A DNA stretch of 64,000 nucleotides. Origin: Luteococcus sp038433135 (GTDB lineage Bacteria; Actinomycetota; Actinomycetes; Propionibacteriales; Propionibacteriaceae). Below the pieces are notes generated by a model. That model was not told the DNA's origin, ran no database searches, and saw nothing but the letters and a program-made list of their open reading frames with translations. The stretch spans positions 1-64,000 of the forward strand of contig NZ_JBCDMV010000030.1 of the NCBI RefSeq assembly GCF_038433135.1, read 5' to 3'. Positions 30,785-40,299 of this stretch are shown in pieces; position 1 is the first letter of the stretch, and each line of letters starts with the position of its first letter. The position numbers and the translations under genes were made by a program.

Positions 30785-32637
30785 ACGCACCCACCCCCCC
30801 GGCCACCCCACCCACCGCCAGCGAGGTACTCTCCGCCACGGGGCTGCTGGCGCAATTCAACAAGGCCGGGGTGCTGTCGCCGTCGGACGTACACGTCGCC
30901 CAGACGCTGGGCCGGTTGTGCGACGAGACCGACCAGCAGGTGCTGCTGGCCGCGGCCCTGGCCGTGCGGGCGTTGCGGCTGGGCTCGGTCTGCCTGCAGC
31001 TCGACGGGGTGCGGGAACGGGTGGTGGCGGACATGCTCGACCCGGCGCTGGACCGGGCCGCGGACCGCGAGACCGACGTCGATGCGCTGCCCTGGCCGGA
31101 CGTGGAGCCGTGGCTGGCGACGCTGCGCGGCTCCCGGCTGGTGGCGCAGGGTTTCGACGTGCCGATCAATGACCGGCCGCTGCGGCTGGTGGAAGACCTG
31201 CTCTACCTGGAGCGCTACTGGGCCGAGGAGACGACGGTTCGCACCCGGCTGGACGAGCGCGCCGCCCGCCCCGCACCCCCGGTGGCCGAGGACGCACTCA
31301 CCCGGGTGCTGGACGCGCTCTTCGACGGCACCGGCCTGCCCGCCGGGGAACCCGACCACCAGCGGGAGGCCGCCCAGCGCGCCGCCCACAACTGGACCTC
31401 GGTGGTGGCCGGCGGGCCGGGCACCGGCAAGACCACCACCGTGGCCAAACTTCTCGCGGTGCTGCAGGCCACGTCCGCGGAGCCCTTGCGGATCGCCCTG
31501 GCCGCGCCGTCGGGCAAGGCCGCGGCCCGGCTGGAACAGGCCGTCGCCGAGGCGCTGGCCACGATTCCCCCCGCGGTGTCCACGCCGCAGATCAGCTCCG
31601 CCTCCACCCTGCACAAGCTGCTCGACGCCCGCGGCGCAGGCCGGGGCTTCGGCCGCGGGCCGGGCAATCCCCTGCCCTGTCAGGTGGTGGTGGTGGACGA
31701 GATGTCGATGGTGGCGCTGCCACTGATGGCCCGGCTGCTGGAGGCCCTGCGGCCCGACACCCGACTGGTGCTGGTGGGTGATCCCAACCAGCTCACCTCG
31801 GTGGATGCCGGCGCGGTGCTGGCCGATCTGGTGCGGGCCGCCGGGCTGCCGTCGGCCACCCGGCGTCGCCCGCGAGGCAGTGTCACCGAACTCACCCACA
31901 CCTGGCGATTCGGGCCCGGCATCGCGGCCCTGGCGGAGGCGATCCGCACCGGCGACGCCGATCTGGCGCTGGACCGGCTCGCCACCGGCGGCGACGTGGA
32001 GCTGGTGGACACCAATGCCGGCGGCCTGCAGCTGGACGACCTGCCTACGGTTCGACGACAGGTTCTGGAATCCGGTACCAAGGTGCACGCGGCGGCGGTC
32101 GCCGGGAACGTCGTCGAGGCGCTGGCGGAGCTGGATTCCCATCGGGTGCTGTGCGCCCACCGGGAGGGCCGCTGGGGCGTCTCCCGCTGGGGCCGGATGG
32201 TGGAGGATGCGCTGCGTTCCCAGATCGACGACTACGGCACCGACGGCGAATGGTATGTCGGACGACCGCTGCTGATCACCCAGAACCTGCGTGACCTGGA
32301 ACTCTCCAATGGCGATTCCGGGGTGGTGGTGAGCAGCCCGCAGGGTGCCCGGGCCGCCGTCGGCACCAGCCATCAGGCGCGGCTCTTCTCCCCCTTCCTG
32401 CTGGACGCGGTGACCAGCCTGCACGCCATGACGGTGCACAAGGCTCAGGGCAGCCAGTTCAAGCGGGTCACGGTGGTGTTGCCGCCGGCCGAGTCCTCGC
32501 TGCTCACCCGGGAACTGCTCTACACGGCGGTCACCCGGGCCAGTGAGGGGGTCCGGCTGATCGGCGAGGCCGACGCCGTCCGCAAGGCAATCGAGACCCC
32601 CGCGGTGCGGGCCTCGGGGTTGGGCCGCGGCTGGTGA
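30781..32637 (+). CDS. recD: Exodeoxyribonuclease V alpha subunit RecD
   Basis: A 618-residue SF1B 5'-3' helicase of RecBCD. Walker A is GGPGTGKT at residues 211-218 (VVAGGPGTGKTTTVAKLLAV), followed by APSGKAAARL, VVVVDEMSMVALPLMARLL, LVGDPNQLTSVDAGAVLADL and the C-terminal UvrD_C-2 motif AMTVHKAQGSQFKRVTVVLP with LLYTAVTRASEGVRLIGE. Length matches E. coli RecD (608). Last gene of the recCBD operon and convergent with nudC, with 15 bp between the stops. Confidence 0.95.
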   Translation: MNAPTPPATPPTASEVLSATGLLAQFNKAGVLSPSDVHVAQTLGRLCDETDQQVLLAAALAVRALRLGSVCLQLDGVRERVVADMLDPALDRAADRETDVDALPWPDVEPWLATLRGSRLVAQGFDVPINDRPLRLVEDLLYLERYWAEETTVRTRLDERAARPAPPVAEDALTRVLDALFDGTGLPAGEPDHQREAAQRAAHNWTSVVAGGPGTGKTTTVAKLLAVLQATSAEPLRIALAAPSGKAAARLEQAVAEALATIPPAVSTPQISSASTLHKLLDARGAGRGFGRGPGNPLPCQVVVVDEMSMVALPLMARLLEALRPDTRLVLVGDPNQLTSVDAGAVLADLVRAAGLPSATRRRPRGSVTELTHTWRFGPGIAALAEAIRTGDADLALDRLATGGDVELVDTNAGGLQLDDLPTVRRQVLESGTKVHAAAVAGNVVEALAELDSHRVLCAHREGRWGVSRWGRMVEDALRSQIDDYGTDGEWYVGRPLLITQNLRDLELSNGDSGVVVSSPQGARAAVGTSHQARLFSPFLLDAVTSLHAMTVHKAQGSQFKRVTVVLPPAESSLLTRELLYTAVTRASEGVRLIGEADAVRKAIETPAVRASGLGRGW

Positions 32638-32652
32638 CCGGGTGGATCGACG

Positions 32653-33540
32653 TCAGATCCGCAGCGCGCCCTCCGGCGCCGGGAGCTCCCCGGCCCGCCA
32701 CGCGCCGATGATCCGGCCGGCGATCGACCCCTGACCCGGCAGGGTCAGGCCATCCTCGATTGCCGCGTCCAGTTCAGTGCGGGAATACCACTGCGCCCAG
32801 GCGATCTCCTGCTCGTCGACGCGGATCTCGCCGTGCGCCCGGGCGACGAAACCCAGCATCAGTGAACGCGGGTAGGGCCACGGCTGGCTGGAGAGGAAGC
32901 GCGCCTCGGTCACCTGCAGCCCGGCTTCCTCGTAGACCTCCCGGACGACGGCGTGCTCACCGCTCTCCCCCGACTCCAGGAAACCGGCCAGGATCGAGAC
33001 CCTCCCCTCGGGCCAGGCCGCCTGGTGGCCCAGCAGGATTCGGTCCTCGTCATCCAGCACCGCGACGATCATCGCCGGATCGGTGCGGGGGAAGACCTCA
33101 CGCTCACAGCCGGTGCAGCGACGTTGGAAGCCGCCACCAGCCATCTCGGTGGCGGCACCGCAGCGTTCGCAGTAGCGGGCGGAGTCATGCCAGGCCAGGA
33201 CGGCGGTGGCGGCGGTCACCAACTCCAGCTCGGCTCCCTCGAAGGTGGATTCGCGCAGCGTGCGGCCCTGCTCCACGTCGCCGCGGCGGGCGAACCACAC
33301 CTGCTCCCGCCCCTCGGTGGTGGTGCGGCCCAGCAGCACGTCGCGCTGGTCGTCGTATCCCGGCAGGCCCCCGGCCTCGGCAGTGGGCTGGCCGAAGGGT
33401 TCGGTGGAAACCCCGCCGCGCGGGTCCACCACCAGCAGCCGAGCATCCGGTGATTCCCACAGCGCCGCCAGCTCGGCGTGGTGGTGGCGGGTGGGGGCCA
33501 TCCGGTCGAGTCGCGGCGTCAGGGTCCAGGGTCCAGTCAC
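32653..33540 (-). CDS. nudC: NAD+ diphosphatase NudC (Nudix)
   Basis: A 295-residue enzyme hydrolysing NADH/NAD+ to NMN(H) and AMP, and removing NAD caps from RNA in known homologues. A zinc ribbon (CERC...CTGC, about residues 125-148) precedes the Nudix fold, with Nudix box GFLESGESGEHAVVREVYEE and, 17 residues on, SQPWPYP, the NudC family signature. The GTG at 33540 gives MTGPWTLTPRLDR and starts 10 bp after the adnB stop, so it is the last gene of adnA-adnB-nudC. The same gene lies at this place in mycobacteria (Rv3199c). Confidence 0.93.
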   Translation of the reverse strand: MTGPWTLTPRLDRMAPTRHHHAELAALWESPDARLLVVDPRGGVSTEPFGQPTAEAGGLPGYDDQRDVLLGRTTTEGREQVWFARRGDVEQGRTLRESTFEGAELELVTAATAVLAWHDSARYCERCGAATEMAGGGFQRRCTGCEREVFPRTDPAMIVAVLDDEDRILLGHQAAWPEGRVSILAGFLESGESGEHAVVREVYEEAGLQVTEARFLSSQPWPYPRSLMLGFVARAHGEIRVDEQEIAWAQWYSRTELDAAIEDGLTLPGQGSIAGRIIGAWRAGELPAPEGALRI

Positions 33541-33550
33541 GCCCCCGAGG

Positions 33551-36500
33551 CTACTCCGACGCACGACCCAGACTCATCTGGCGCAGTTCCTGCTCACTGG
33601 CAAGGTGTTCGGGCCTTTCCACCTCACCGCTGAGCACATGGTGGAAGACCGCGTCCACCCGCTCCGGGTCGATCCCGTGGGCCTGGGCCCAGGCCACCCG
33701 GTAGATCGCCAACTGGGTGGGGTCGCTGGGCTGGTTGGCGGTCTTCCAGTCCACCACCTGGTAGTCGTAGCCGCTCTCGGGATCGGTGGAGTAGACCGCG
33801 TCGATCCGCCCGCGCAGCAAGCTGCTGCCCAGAACCAGCACGAAGGGCACCTCGACCGCGACGGGTTGCCGGCTGGCATAGGGGCCCTGTTCGAAGGCCC
33901 TGATCAGCCGGTGAAGAGCCAGGTCCGATTCGGTCAGTTCGGTGCTGGGCCAGTCGTCGGGATCCATCAGGCTGGCCACCCCGAAGCGTCGTTCCACCCA
34001 CTCGTGGAAGCGCGTACCCAGGCTGGCCGCGGGGGAGACCGGACGGGGCATCGGCCGGATCAGCGACGCGGCATAGCCCTGCGGATCCCGGCGGGCCGCC
34101 ATCAGCGCCGACGCGGACAGCGAGTCGGGCATCGGGACCGGCACCTCGGGCAGGTCCCCCGATCGGGCCTCGGCCAGCAACTGGTCGATTTCGGCATCCC
34201 AGCGGGCCACCATCGCCTCGTGGTCCAGGGTGAGCAGTGCTTCGGGGGCGTCATAGCTGCCCGTGGCGGCACGGCGTTCCCGGGCGGCGTCCACCAGTTC
34301 CGCGGCCAGCAGGCGGCGCTGCTGGGCCTCCGGGTCTGGGGCCACCGGCCAGCCCACCCGGGCGCTCGGCGGGGCCGCCGGGTTCTGTTCGGCCACCGGG
34401 GGCGCCACGGCCAGCACCTGACCCTGCCGTTCGGCCTCGGCCAGCACGCTGAGCAGGTAGTTCGCGGGTTTGCGCGGCTTGGCCTGCCCGGGACGCCAGC
34501 TGTGGCCCGTGGCGGTCAGCTGTTGCCGGGCCCGAGTGATCGCCACATAGGCCAGCCGATCCTCCGAGCGCCCCTGCGCCTCCTTGAGCTCCTTGCCGTA
34601 GTCGGTGAAGGCGGCATTGCTGACATCCTGCAGCTGCGGAATGGAGTCGGCATCACCGCGCAGGTCGGCGGGCAGCACCGCGGCATTCTTGGTCCAGTTG
34701 TCGGTCACCCGATCGGAGGGGAAGACGCCCTCCACCAACGACGGCAGGTAGACCACGTCCCATTCCAAACCCTTGGAACGGTGCACGGTGAGCAACTTCA
34801 CCGAATTGCGCTCGCTGGGGGTGGCCTGGTCCAGCCCGGCACCATGGTCCAGTTCGGCATCCAGCCAAGCCAGCAGCCCGGCCAGCGAGGCATCCCCATC
34901 GACGTCGGTGTATTCCGCCACCGCGTCGGTGAAGGTGGCCAGCTGGCTGCGGCGGTTGGTGCGCTCCAGCTCGGCCGTGGCGGAGAGCTCCACGTCCAGC
35001 CCCAGGGTGTGCACCACCCGTCGGACCAGCTCGGTGACCGGCTCGTCGGCATGCCGACGCAGGCCGGCCAGCTCCCGGCTGAAGGCGGCCAACCGCCGTC
35101 TGGCCTCCTCGCTGAAGGGCGCCTCACCCGGATTGTCGACGGCATCCAGCAGGCAGACCACCTCGGAGGGATCCACCTCGGCGATCGCATCGGCCAGGTC
35201 CGAATACAGGTCTGGGGCGTCGGGCCGTTCCGGGCGGGATTCCCGGGAGAGTTCCACCGCACGACGGCCCAGCAGCGCCAGGTCTCGTTCACCGATCCGC
35301 CAGCGGGGGCCGGTGAGCAGCCGCACCGCCTCAGGATTGGCGGTGACGTCGTTGACCAGGGTGAGGGTGGCCACCACGTCGGCGATCTCCGGCAGCCGCA
35401 GCAGCCCGCCCAGACCGACGATCTCCACCGGCACGTCCCGGTCGGTCAGCGCCCGGAAGATCGGCGCGATGTCGGCATTGCGCCGCACCAGCACCGCGAT
35501 CCGAGCCCAGTCCCCGGCACGGCCGTCGGCAACCACCTGGTCGGCCAGCCACTGGACCTCCTGGGGCCAGGTCTCGAAGGTGGCGGCCCGCACCTCACCG
35601 CCGGGCTTCTCCGGTGGCGCCACCAACTGGACCGGCTCGTGCCCGTCGCGCACCAGCAGCGGGTCGTCGCGCAGCACCCGGGCGACGTCATTGGCGACGT
35701 CCAGGATCTTCTGCCCGCTGCGTCGGTTGACGCTCAGGGTGTAGGAGTCGGCCGGGCTGCCGTCGGCCCGGGGGAATTCACCGGCGAATTGCAGGATGTT
35801 GCTGGCCGCCGCACCGCGCCAACCGTAGATGGCCTGGAAGGGATCCCCGACGGCGGTCACGGCGTGACCACGGCCGAAGAGCCCGCGCAGTAGTTGGGCC
35901 TGGGCCGACGACGTGTCCTGGTACTCGTCCAACAGCACCACGCTGAAGCGTTGCCGCAGCGCGGCGGAGACCGCGGGCACCCGCTGCACCAACCGGGCCG
36001 CCACGGCCATCTGGTCGGCGAATTCCACCAGGCCCAGTTCCCGCTTGAGTTGTTGGTAGCCGGCCACCAGCTCCAGCAGTTCCACCCTTTCCCGGCTGTT
36101 GGCCTCGGCGGCCTTGACGGCGGCATAGGGATTGCCGCGGTTGTTCAAAGGTGCCTGCGCCAGATGGGCCAGGAAGTCGTCGGCGTGGGTGATGATCTGT
36201 TCCCGGGTGGCCAGGTGGGAGGACATGTCGGCGTCCAGCCGCAGCACCCGGTCGGTGACGCTGGCCGGGCGCAGCCGGGAGATGTGCTCGAAGGGTCCGG
36301 GGGTGTTGGCCACCACCCGGGAGGCCAGCCGGTAGCGGGAGGCGCCGGTCAGCATCAGCGGGTCGGTCTCTACGCCGATCCGCAGGCCGTGCTCGTTGAC
36401 CAGCCGGGCGGCGAAGGAGTCATAGGTCATGATCACCTCTTCACCATCGGCATCCTCCCCGTCGGCCTCCAGCACCCCGGCGGTGACCAGGGCAGAACGC

Positions 36501-36772
36501 ACCCGCAGCCCCAGCTCGGCGGCGGCCTTGCGGGTGAAGGTGAGCCCCAACACCTGCTGCGGCGCCACCTGACCGGTGCCGACCAGCCAGACCACCCGGG
36601 CGGCCATCACGGTGGTCTTGCCCGAGCCGGCACCGGCGATGATCACGGCGGGGCCGAGCGGGGCGGTGATCGCCGCGAGTTGCTCGTCGGAGAAGGGAAT
36701 GCCGAGCGCCTCGCACAATTCGTCGGTGCTGCGCAGCAGCCGACGCGGGCTGGGGATGGGGGTGATGCTCAC
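33551..36772 (-). CDS. adnB: ATP-dependent helicase-nuclease AdnB
   Basis: A 1073-residue subunit of AdnAB, the actinobacterial end-resection motor-nuclease. The UvrD-like motor has Walker A AGAGSGKT (46-53), LLDEYQDTSSAQAQLLRGLF, GDPFQAIYGWRGAAASNI, LLTVHRSKGLEWDVVYLPSL and AYVAITRARQQL. The C-terminal RecB-like nuclease carries LGTRFHEWVERRFG, LLRGRIDAVY and YQVVDWKTANQPSDP. No Cys cluster is present in this subunit. The GTG start at 36772 overlaps the adnA stop (GTGA). The intact motor motifs fit AdnB being the main translocase. Confidence 0.93.
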   Translation of the reverse strand: MSITPIPSPRRLLRSTDELCEALGIPFSDEQLAAITAPLGPAVIIAGAGSGKTTVMAARVVWLVGTGQVAPQQVLGLTFTRKAAAELGLRVRSALVTAGVLEADGEDADGEEVIMTYDSFAARLVNEHGLRIGVETDPLMLTGASRYRLASRVVANTPGPFEHISRLRPASVTDRVLRLDADMSSHLATREQIITHADDFLAHLAQAPLNNRGNPYAAVKAAEANSRERVELLELVAGYQQLKRELGLVEFADQMAVAARLVQRVPAVSAALRQRFSVVLLDEYQDTSSAQAQLLRGLFGRGHAVTAVGDPFQAIYGWRGAAASNILQFAGEFPRADGSPADSYTLSVNRRSGQKILDVANDVARVLRDDPLLVRDGHEPVQLVAPPEKPGGEVRAATFETWPQEVQWLADQVVADGRAGDWARIAVLVRRNADIAPIFRALTDRDVPVEIVGLGGLLRLPEIADVVATLTLVNDVTANPEAVRLLTGPRWRIGERDLALLGRRAVELSRESRPERPDAPDLYSDLADAIAEVDPSEVVCLLDAVDNPGEAPFSEEARRRLAAFSRELAGLRRHADEPVTELVRRVVHTLGLDVELSATAELERTNRRSQLATFTDAVAEYTDVDGDASLAGLLAWLDAELDHGAGLDQATPSERNSVKLLTVHRSKGLEWDVVYLPSLVEGVFPSDRVTDNWTKNAAVLPADLRGDADSIPQLQDVSNAAFTDYGKELKEAQGRSEDRLAYVAITRARQQLTATGHSWRPGQAKPRKPANYLLSVLAEAERQGQVLAVAPPVAEQNPAAPPSARVGWPVAPDPEAQQRRLLAAELVDAARERRAATGSYDAPEALLTLDHEAMVARWDAEIDQLLAEARSGDLPEVPVPMPDSLSASALMAARRDPQGYAASLIRPMPRPVSPAASLGTRFHEWVERRFGVASLMDPDDWPSTELTESDLALHRLIRAFEQGPYASRQPVAVEVPFVLVLGSSLLRGRIDAVYSTDPESGYDYQVVDWKTANQPSDPTQLAIYRVAWAQAHGIDPERVDAVFHHVLSGEVERPEHLASEQELRQMSLGRASE

Positions 36773-39700
36773 TGGACGACCTCCTCGGCGGTGCGGGTTG
36801 CGGGGCAGCTGAGAGCGAAGGGGCAGAACTGGCAGCGCTCGCACCGGCTGGCGGGAAAATCCTCGTCGCGAATGGTCCGGGCGGCCCGCGCCAGGTGCTC
36901 GTGCACCCAGGTTGGATGCCCCTCGACCGGGGGCGCCTCGTCCAGCGGCGGCTGGCTGAGCACCTTGGGCCACGGCAGTTGCCCGTCCTGCTTGCGCAAG
37001 TAGACCAGTTCCGCCCCACCGACCCGCCGCTCACCGGGCGCCAGGTGGTCGAAGGCGCCCTGCTGCGCGGCCAGCTGGTAGAGCCCCAGCTGGTCCATCT
37101 GGTCCACCCGGGCCTGGGTCGGCACATGCCGGCCGGTCTTGAAGTCGACGATCCGCAACCGTCCCTGCGAGTCGCGTTCCAGCCGGTCGACGCTGCCGCG
37201 GACCTCCACCACTTCCCCGTCCACCTCGATCCGGGTGGTGAAGGCCACCTCCACCCCCAGCACCTCGCGGGATTCGGCGGCCTCGGCCCAGGCGGTGAAG
37301 CGTTCCAGGGCCGATTCGGCCTCCACCCGCTCCGAGGAGGACAACCACTGCGCATCGAAGCGGATCTGCTGCCACACCTCGTCCAGGTGCTCGGCCATCT
37401 CGTCGGCCGCCAGGTCATCGCTCATCGCATGCTGGGCCAGCACGTGCACCACCGAGCCCAGCGACGCCGCGCTGCCGCGCTGCGCCTCCGCCCGGGCCTG
37501 CCTGGCCAGGAACCATTGCCGGGGGCAGTCCAACAGCGCCTCCACCTGGGATCCCGACAGGCTGATGGGCGCGCCGGGTTCGGCCACCGGCTGCTCCGCC
37601 CGCGAGTAGTCGCTGACCCCCCACCAACTGCCCGGGTTCGCGCTGGGCACCAGGGCACGGCCGGCGGCATCACGCTCGTCGGCCAGCCGGGCCAGCCGGG
37701 CCGCCGCCGCCTCCCGCAGGTCCGGGGCCTGGGTGGGGTCGGTGCTGACCCGGCGCAGCTCGGCCACCAGCGCGGGCAGGGTCATCGCCCGCCGGGAGCG
37801 CCCCAGCACGTGCTCCACCTCAACCCCCAGCTCGCCCAGGAAGCGCGACGGCTGGTCGCCCTCCCCCTCCACGCCCTCGACGGCGCAGACCACCAGCGTG
37901 TCACTGGCCCGACTGCAGGCCAGGTGGAAGAGCCGCCGCTCCTCGGCCAGCACGCCGCTGGTGGGGCTGGGCGGAAGCACCCCGTCGGGGGTGATCCGGT
38001 CAGGCTCCAGCAGGGTGCCGCGCCGGGTGAGGTTGGGCCAGCTGCCCTCCTGCACGCCGACGACCACCACCAGCGGCCACTGTTCGCCCTTGGCCCGGTG
38101 GGCAGTGACCAGCCGGACGCCGCGGTCCTGCAGGTCTGACTCGCGGGAATTGTCGGCGGGGATCTGCTGCCCGGACACCTCCGCCACCAGCGCGCGAACT
38201 CCCTTGTCCCCCATCAGTTGGGATTCGCGTGCTGCCAGATCGAAGAGCGCGCACACCGCATCCATGTCCCGGTGCGCCCGGCCCGAGCCGTCGTCGCCGG
38301 CCAGCGCCTGCTGGCGCAGCAGCTGGGGCCAGCGGGTACCGCTCCACAGCTGCCACAGCGCCACCTGGGCGGTGCCGCCACGCGAGATCACACCGCCCAC
38401 CTGGGCCAGCAGCTCACCCAGGGCCACCGCCGCTCGGGCCTCGGCGGGGAGCGTGCCGTCCTCCCCCGCCAGCCCGGCGCCCACAGCCGGGTTGGTGACC
38501 AACTCGGCCACCAGCTGGCCCGACGGCCGACTGTCCAGCCCCAGTTCCCGCGAGCGCAGCAGCCGTCCCAGCCGGCGCAGCGCCAGGCTGTCCAGCCCGC
38601 CCAGTGGTGAGCGGAGCAGCCGGGCCACCTCGTCGGGGTCAACCTCGCGCCCGGCGGCCAGATCGGCGGCCAGCTCCAGGCCCAGCAGCAGCGGACGGAC
38701 GGCGAGCTCCTCGGCCAGGGCAATCTCGTCGCCGGCCACCTCCACCGGTACCCCGGCGGCGCTCAGGCCGCGGGTCAGGGCGGGCAGGTCGCCCCGCCCT
38801 GAGCGGGTCATCACCGCCATCTCCTGCCAGGCCAGCCCCCCTTCCAGGTGGGCCTGACGCAGCACCTCGGCCACGTGCTCCAGCATCGATCCGAAGCTCT
38901 CGTAGACCCGGGCACGCACCGCCCCCTTCGGCGCCCCCTCACGGGGCTGCTGGCCGTGTGCTGCGCCATTGCGGGGCAGCCGAGCGGCCACCAGCGAGCA
39001 GGCCTTGGTCGCCTCCCGGGAGTTGCGGTGGTTGGTCAGCAGCTCGATCCGCTCGGGCGTGACGCCCGCGCGGCCGAAGGTCCGGGCAAAGTCGGTCACG
39101 CTCCGCAGGTCCGCCCCGCGGAAGGCAAAGACGGTGGTACTCGGGTCTGCGAAGGCCACCAGCCCCAGGCCCAGCTCGGCAAGATCAGCCAGCAGGGCGA
39201 TCTGCGACGGGTCGCATTCGGCGAACTCGTCGACGTGCACGCTCTCCAGCTCCGCGGCCACGCTGCTGCGCACCTGCTCATCCAGCAGCAACAGCCGCGT
39301 GCGGTGCACCAGCTCGGAATAGTCCAGGCTGCCCTCGGCGTCCAACACGTCCAGATAGGCGTCGTAGAAGGTGCCGACCGCCACCCACTCCGGACGGCCG
39401 GCCGCCCGGCCCGCGTCGGCCACCTGCGCCGGATCCATCCCCAGCTGGCGGGTCCGGGCCAGCACGGCCCGCACCTCGGTGGCGAAGCCGCGGGTTCCGG
39501 CGGCGGCCAGCAGGTCATCGGGCCAACCGGTGGTGTCGTGCCCGGCCAGCAGTTCCCGCACCCGGAATTCCTGCTCGGGGGCGGTCAGCAGCTTCACCTG
39601 CCCCACCAGTTCCGGATCGCTGAAGCGACGCAGCAGCGCATGGCAGAAGCCGTGGATGGTCATCACCTTCGGCGCCACCTGACTACGCCCGACGCGCCGC

Positions 39701-39972
39701 ACCAGCCGGGCGCGCAGCTCCTGGGCGGCGGGCCGGGACCAGGTCAGCACAAGGTGCCGGCTCAGGTCACCGTCGACGGCACGGGCCGCGACGGATTCCA
39801 CCAGGGTGCTGGTCTTTCCCGTGCCCGGCCCGCCCACCACCAGCAACGGCGCGCCACCTTGCCGGGCGGTGTCCACCACCCGCTGCTGGGCGTCGTCGAG
39901 CACGACGCGCTGCCCGTCGGAGGCGACGGGAGGAACCAGGATGAAGCTGCGATCTGCCACGGGAACATGCAA
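36769..39972 (-). CDS. adnA: ATP-dependent helicase-nuclease AdnA
   Basis: A 1067-residue partner of AdnB. The motor domain has Walker A VVGGPGTGKTSTLVESVAAR, but motif II reads VDEFAECDP rather than the usual DExQD, and motif III is AFADPSTTVFAFRGAD, so the ATPase looks partly degenerate. The C-terminal nuclease has LRIVDFKTGRHVPTQA. A Cys set (LLDCPRQWFLA; then CERCQFCPFALSC) suits an AddB-like 4Fe-4S cluster. The start is uncertain: TTG 39972 (used here) or GTG 39960 (MADRSFILVPP). It is divergent from cspA. Confidence 0.9.
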   Translation of the reverse strand: MHVPVADRSFILVPPVASDGQRVVLDDAQQRVVDTARQGGAPLLVVGGPGTGKTSTLVESVAARAVDGDLSRHLVLTWSRPAAQELRARLVRRVGRSQVAPKVMTIHGFCHALLRRFSDPELVGQVKLLTAPEQEFRVRELLAGHDTTGWPDDLLAAAGTRGFATEVRAVLARTRQLGMDPAQVADAGRAAGRPEWVAVGTFYDAYLDVLDAEGSLDYSELVHRTRLLLLDEQVRSSVAAELESVHVDEFAECDPSQIALLADLAELGLGLVAFADPSTTVFAFRGADLRSVTDFARTFGRAGVTPERIELLTNHRNSREATKACSLVAARLPRNGAAHGQQPREGAPKGAVRARVYESFGSMLEHVAEVLRQAHLEGGLAWQEMAVMTRSGRGDLPALTRGLSAAGVPVEVAGDEIALAEELAVRPLLLGLELAADLAAGREVDPDEVARLLRSPLGGLDSLALRRLGRLLRSRELGLDSRPSGQLVAELVTNPAVGAGLAGEDGTLPAEARAAVALGELLAQVGGVISRGGTAQVALWQLWSGTRWPQLLRQQALAGDDGSGRAHRDMDAVCALFDLAARESQLMGDKGVRALVAEVSGQQIPADNSRESDLQDRGVRLVTAHRAKGEQWPLVVVVGVQEGSWPNLTRRGTLLEPDRITPDGVLPPSPTSGVLAEERRLFHLACSRASDTLVVCAVEGVEGEGDQPSRFLGELGVEVEHVLGRSRRAMTLPALVAELRRVSTDPTQAPDLREAAAARLARLADERDAAGRALVPSANPGSWWGVSDYSRAEQPVAEPGAPISLSGSQVEALLDCPRQWFLARQARAEAQRGSAASLGSVVHVLAQHAMSDDLAADEMAEHLDEVWQQIRFDAQWLSSSERVEAESALERFTAWAEAAESREVLGVEVAFTTRIEVDGEVVEVRGSVDRLERDSQGRLRIVDFKTGRHVPTQARVDQMDQLGLYQLAAQQGAFDHLAPGERRVGGAELVYLRKQDGQLPWPKVLSQPPLDEAPPVEGHPTWVHEHLARAARTIRDEDFPASRCERCQFCPFALSCPATRTAEEVVQ

Positions 39973-40095
39973 TCAGAGCCCTCTGACATTTTTCGCCCGC
40001 CACCCGATGCGGGCACTCCCCCCCCCCGGGTGGGTGTGCCTCAACCGGAATCTGTGACAGGCTGGAGCAACCAAGTTCCATCAAGGGAGAACAGC

Positions 40096-40299
40096 ATGGC
40101 AACCGGCACCGTCAAGTGGTTCAACGCGGAGAAGGGCTTCGGCTTCATCGCCGTCGACGGCGGCCAGGAGGACGTCTTCGTGCACTACAGCGCGATCGAG
40201 TCCTCGGGCTTCCGTTCGCTGGATGAGGGTCAGCCCGTCGAGTTCGACGTGGTGCAGGGCCCCAAGGGCCAGCAGGCCGATCACGTCCGCCCGCTCTGA
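40096..40299 (+). CDS. Cold-shock-domain protein (CspA family)
   Basis: A 67-residue single CSD protein that binds single-stranded RNA or DNA. RNP1 is KGFGFIAV and RNP2 is VFVHYSAI; TGTVKWFNAEKG and EGQPVEFDVVQGPKGQQADHV complete the fold. ATG 40096 has an AGGGAGA site 8 nt upstream. The 123-bp gap to the divergent adnA contains a run of ten C. Its stop TGA shares bases with a CTG that appears to open the LigD-polymerase frame, suggesting coupled translation of the two genes. Confidence 0.95.
   Translation: MATGTVKWFNAEKGFGFIAVDGGQEDVFVHYSAIESSGFRSLDEGQPVEFDVVQGPKGQQADHVRPL

Noticed and set aside
33206..35893. 895-residue plus-strand open frame
   Set aside because: Antisense to nudC and adnB and of shadow composition.
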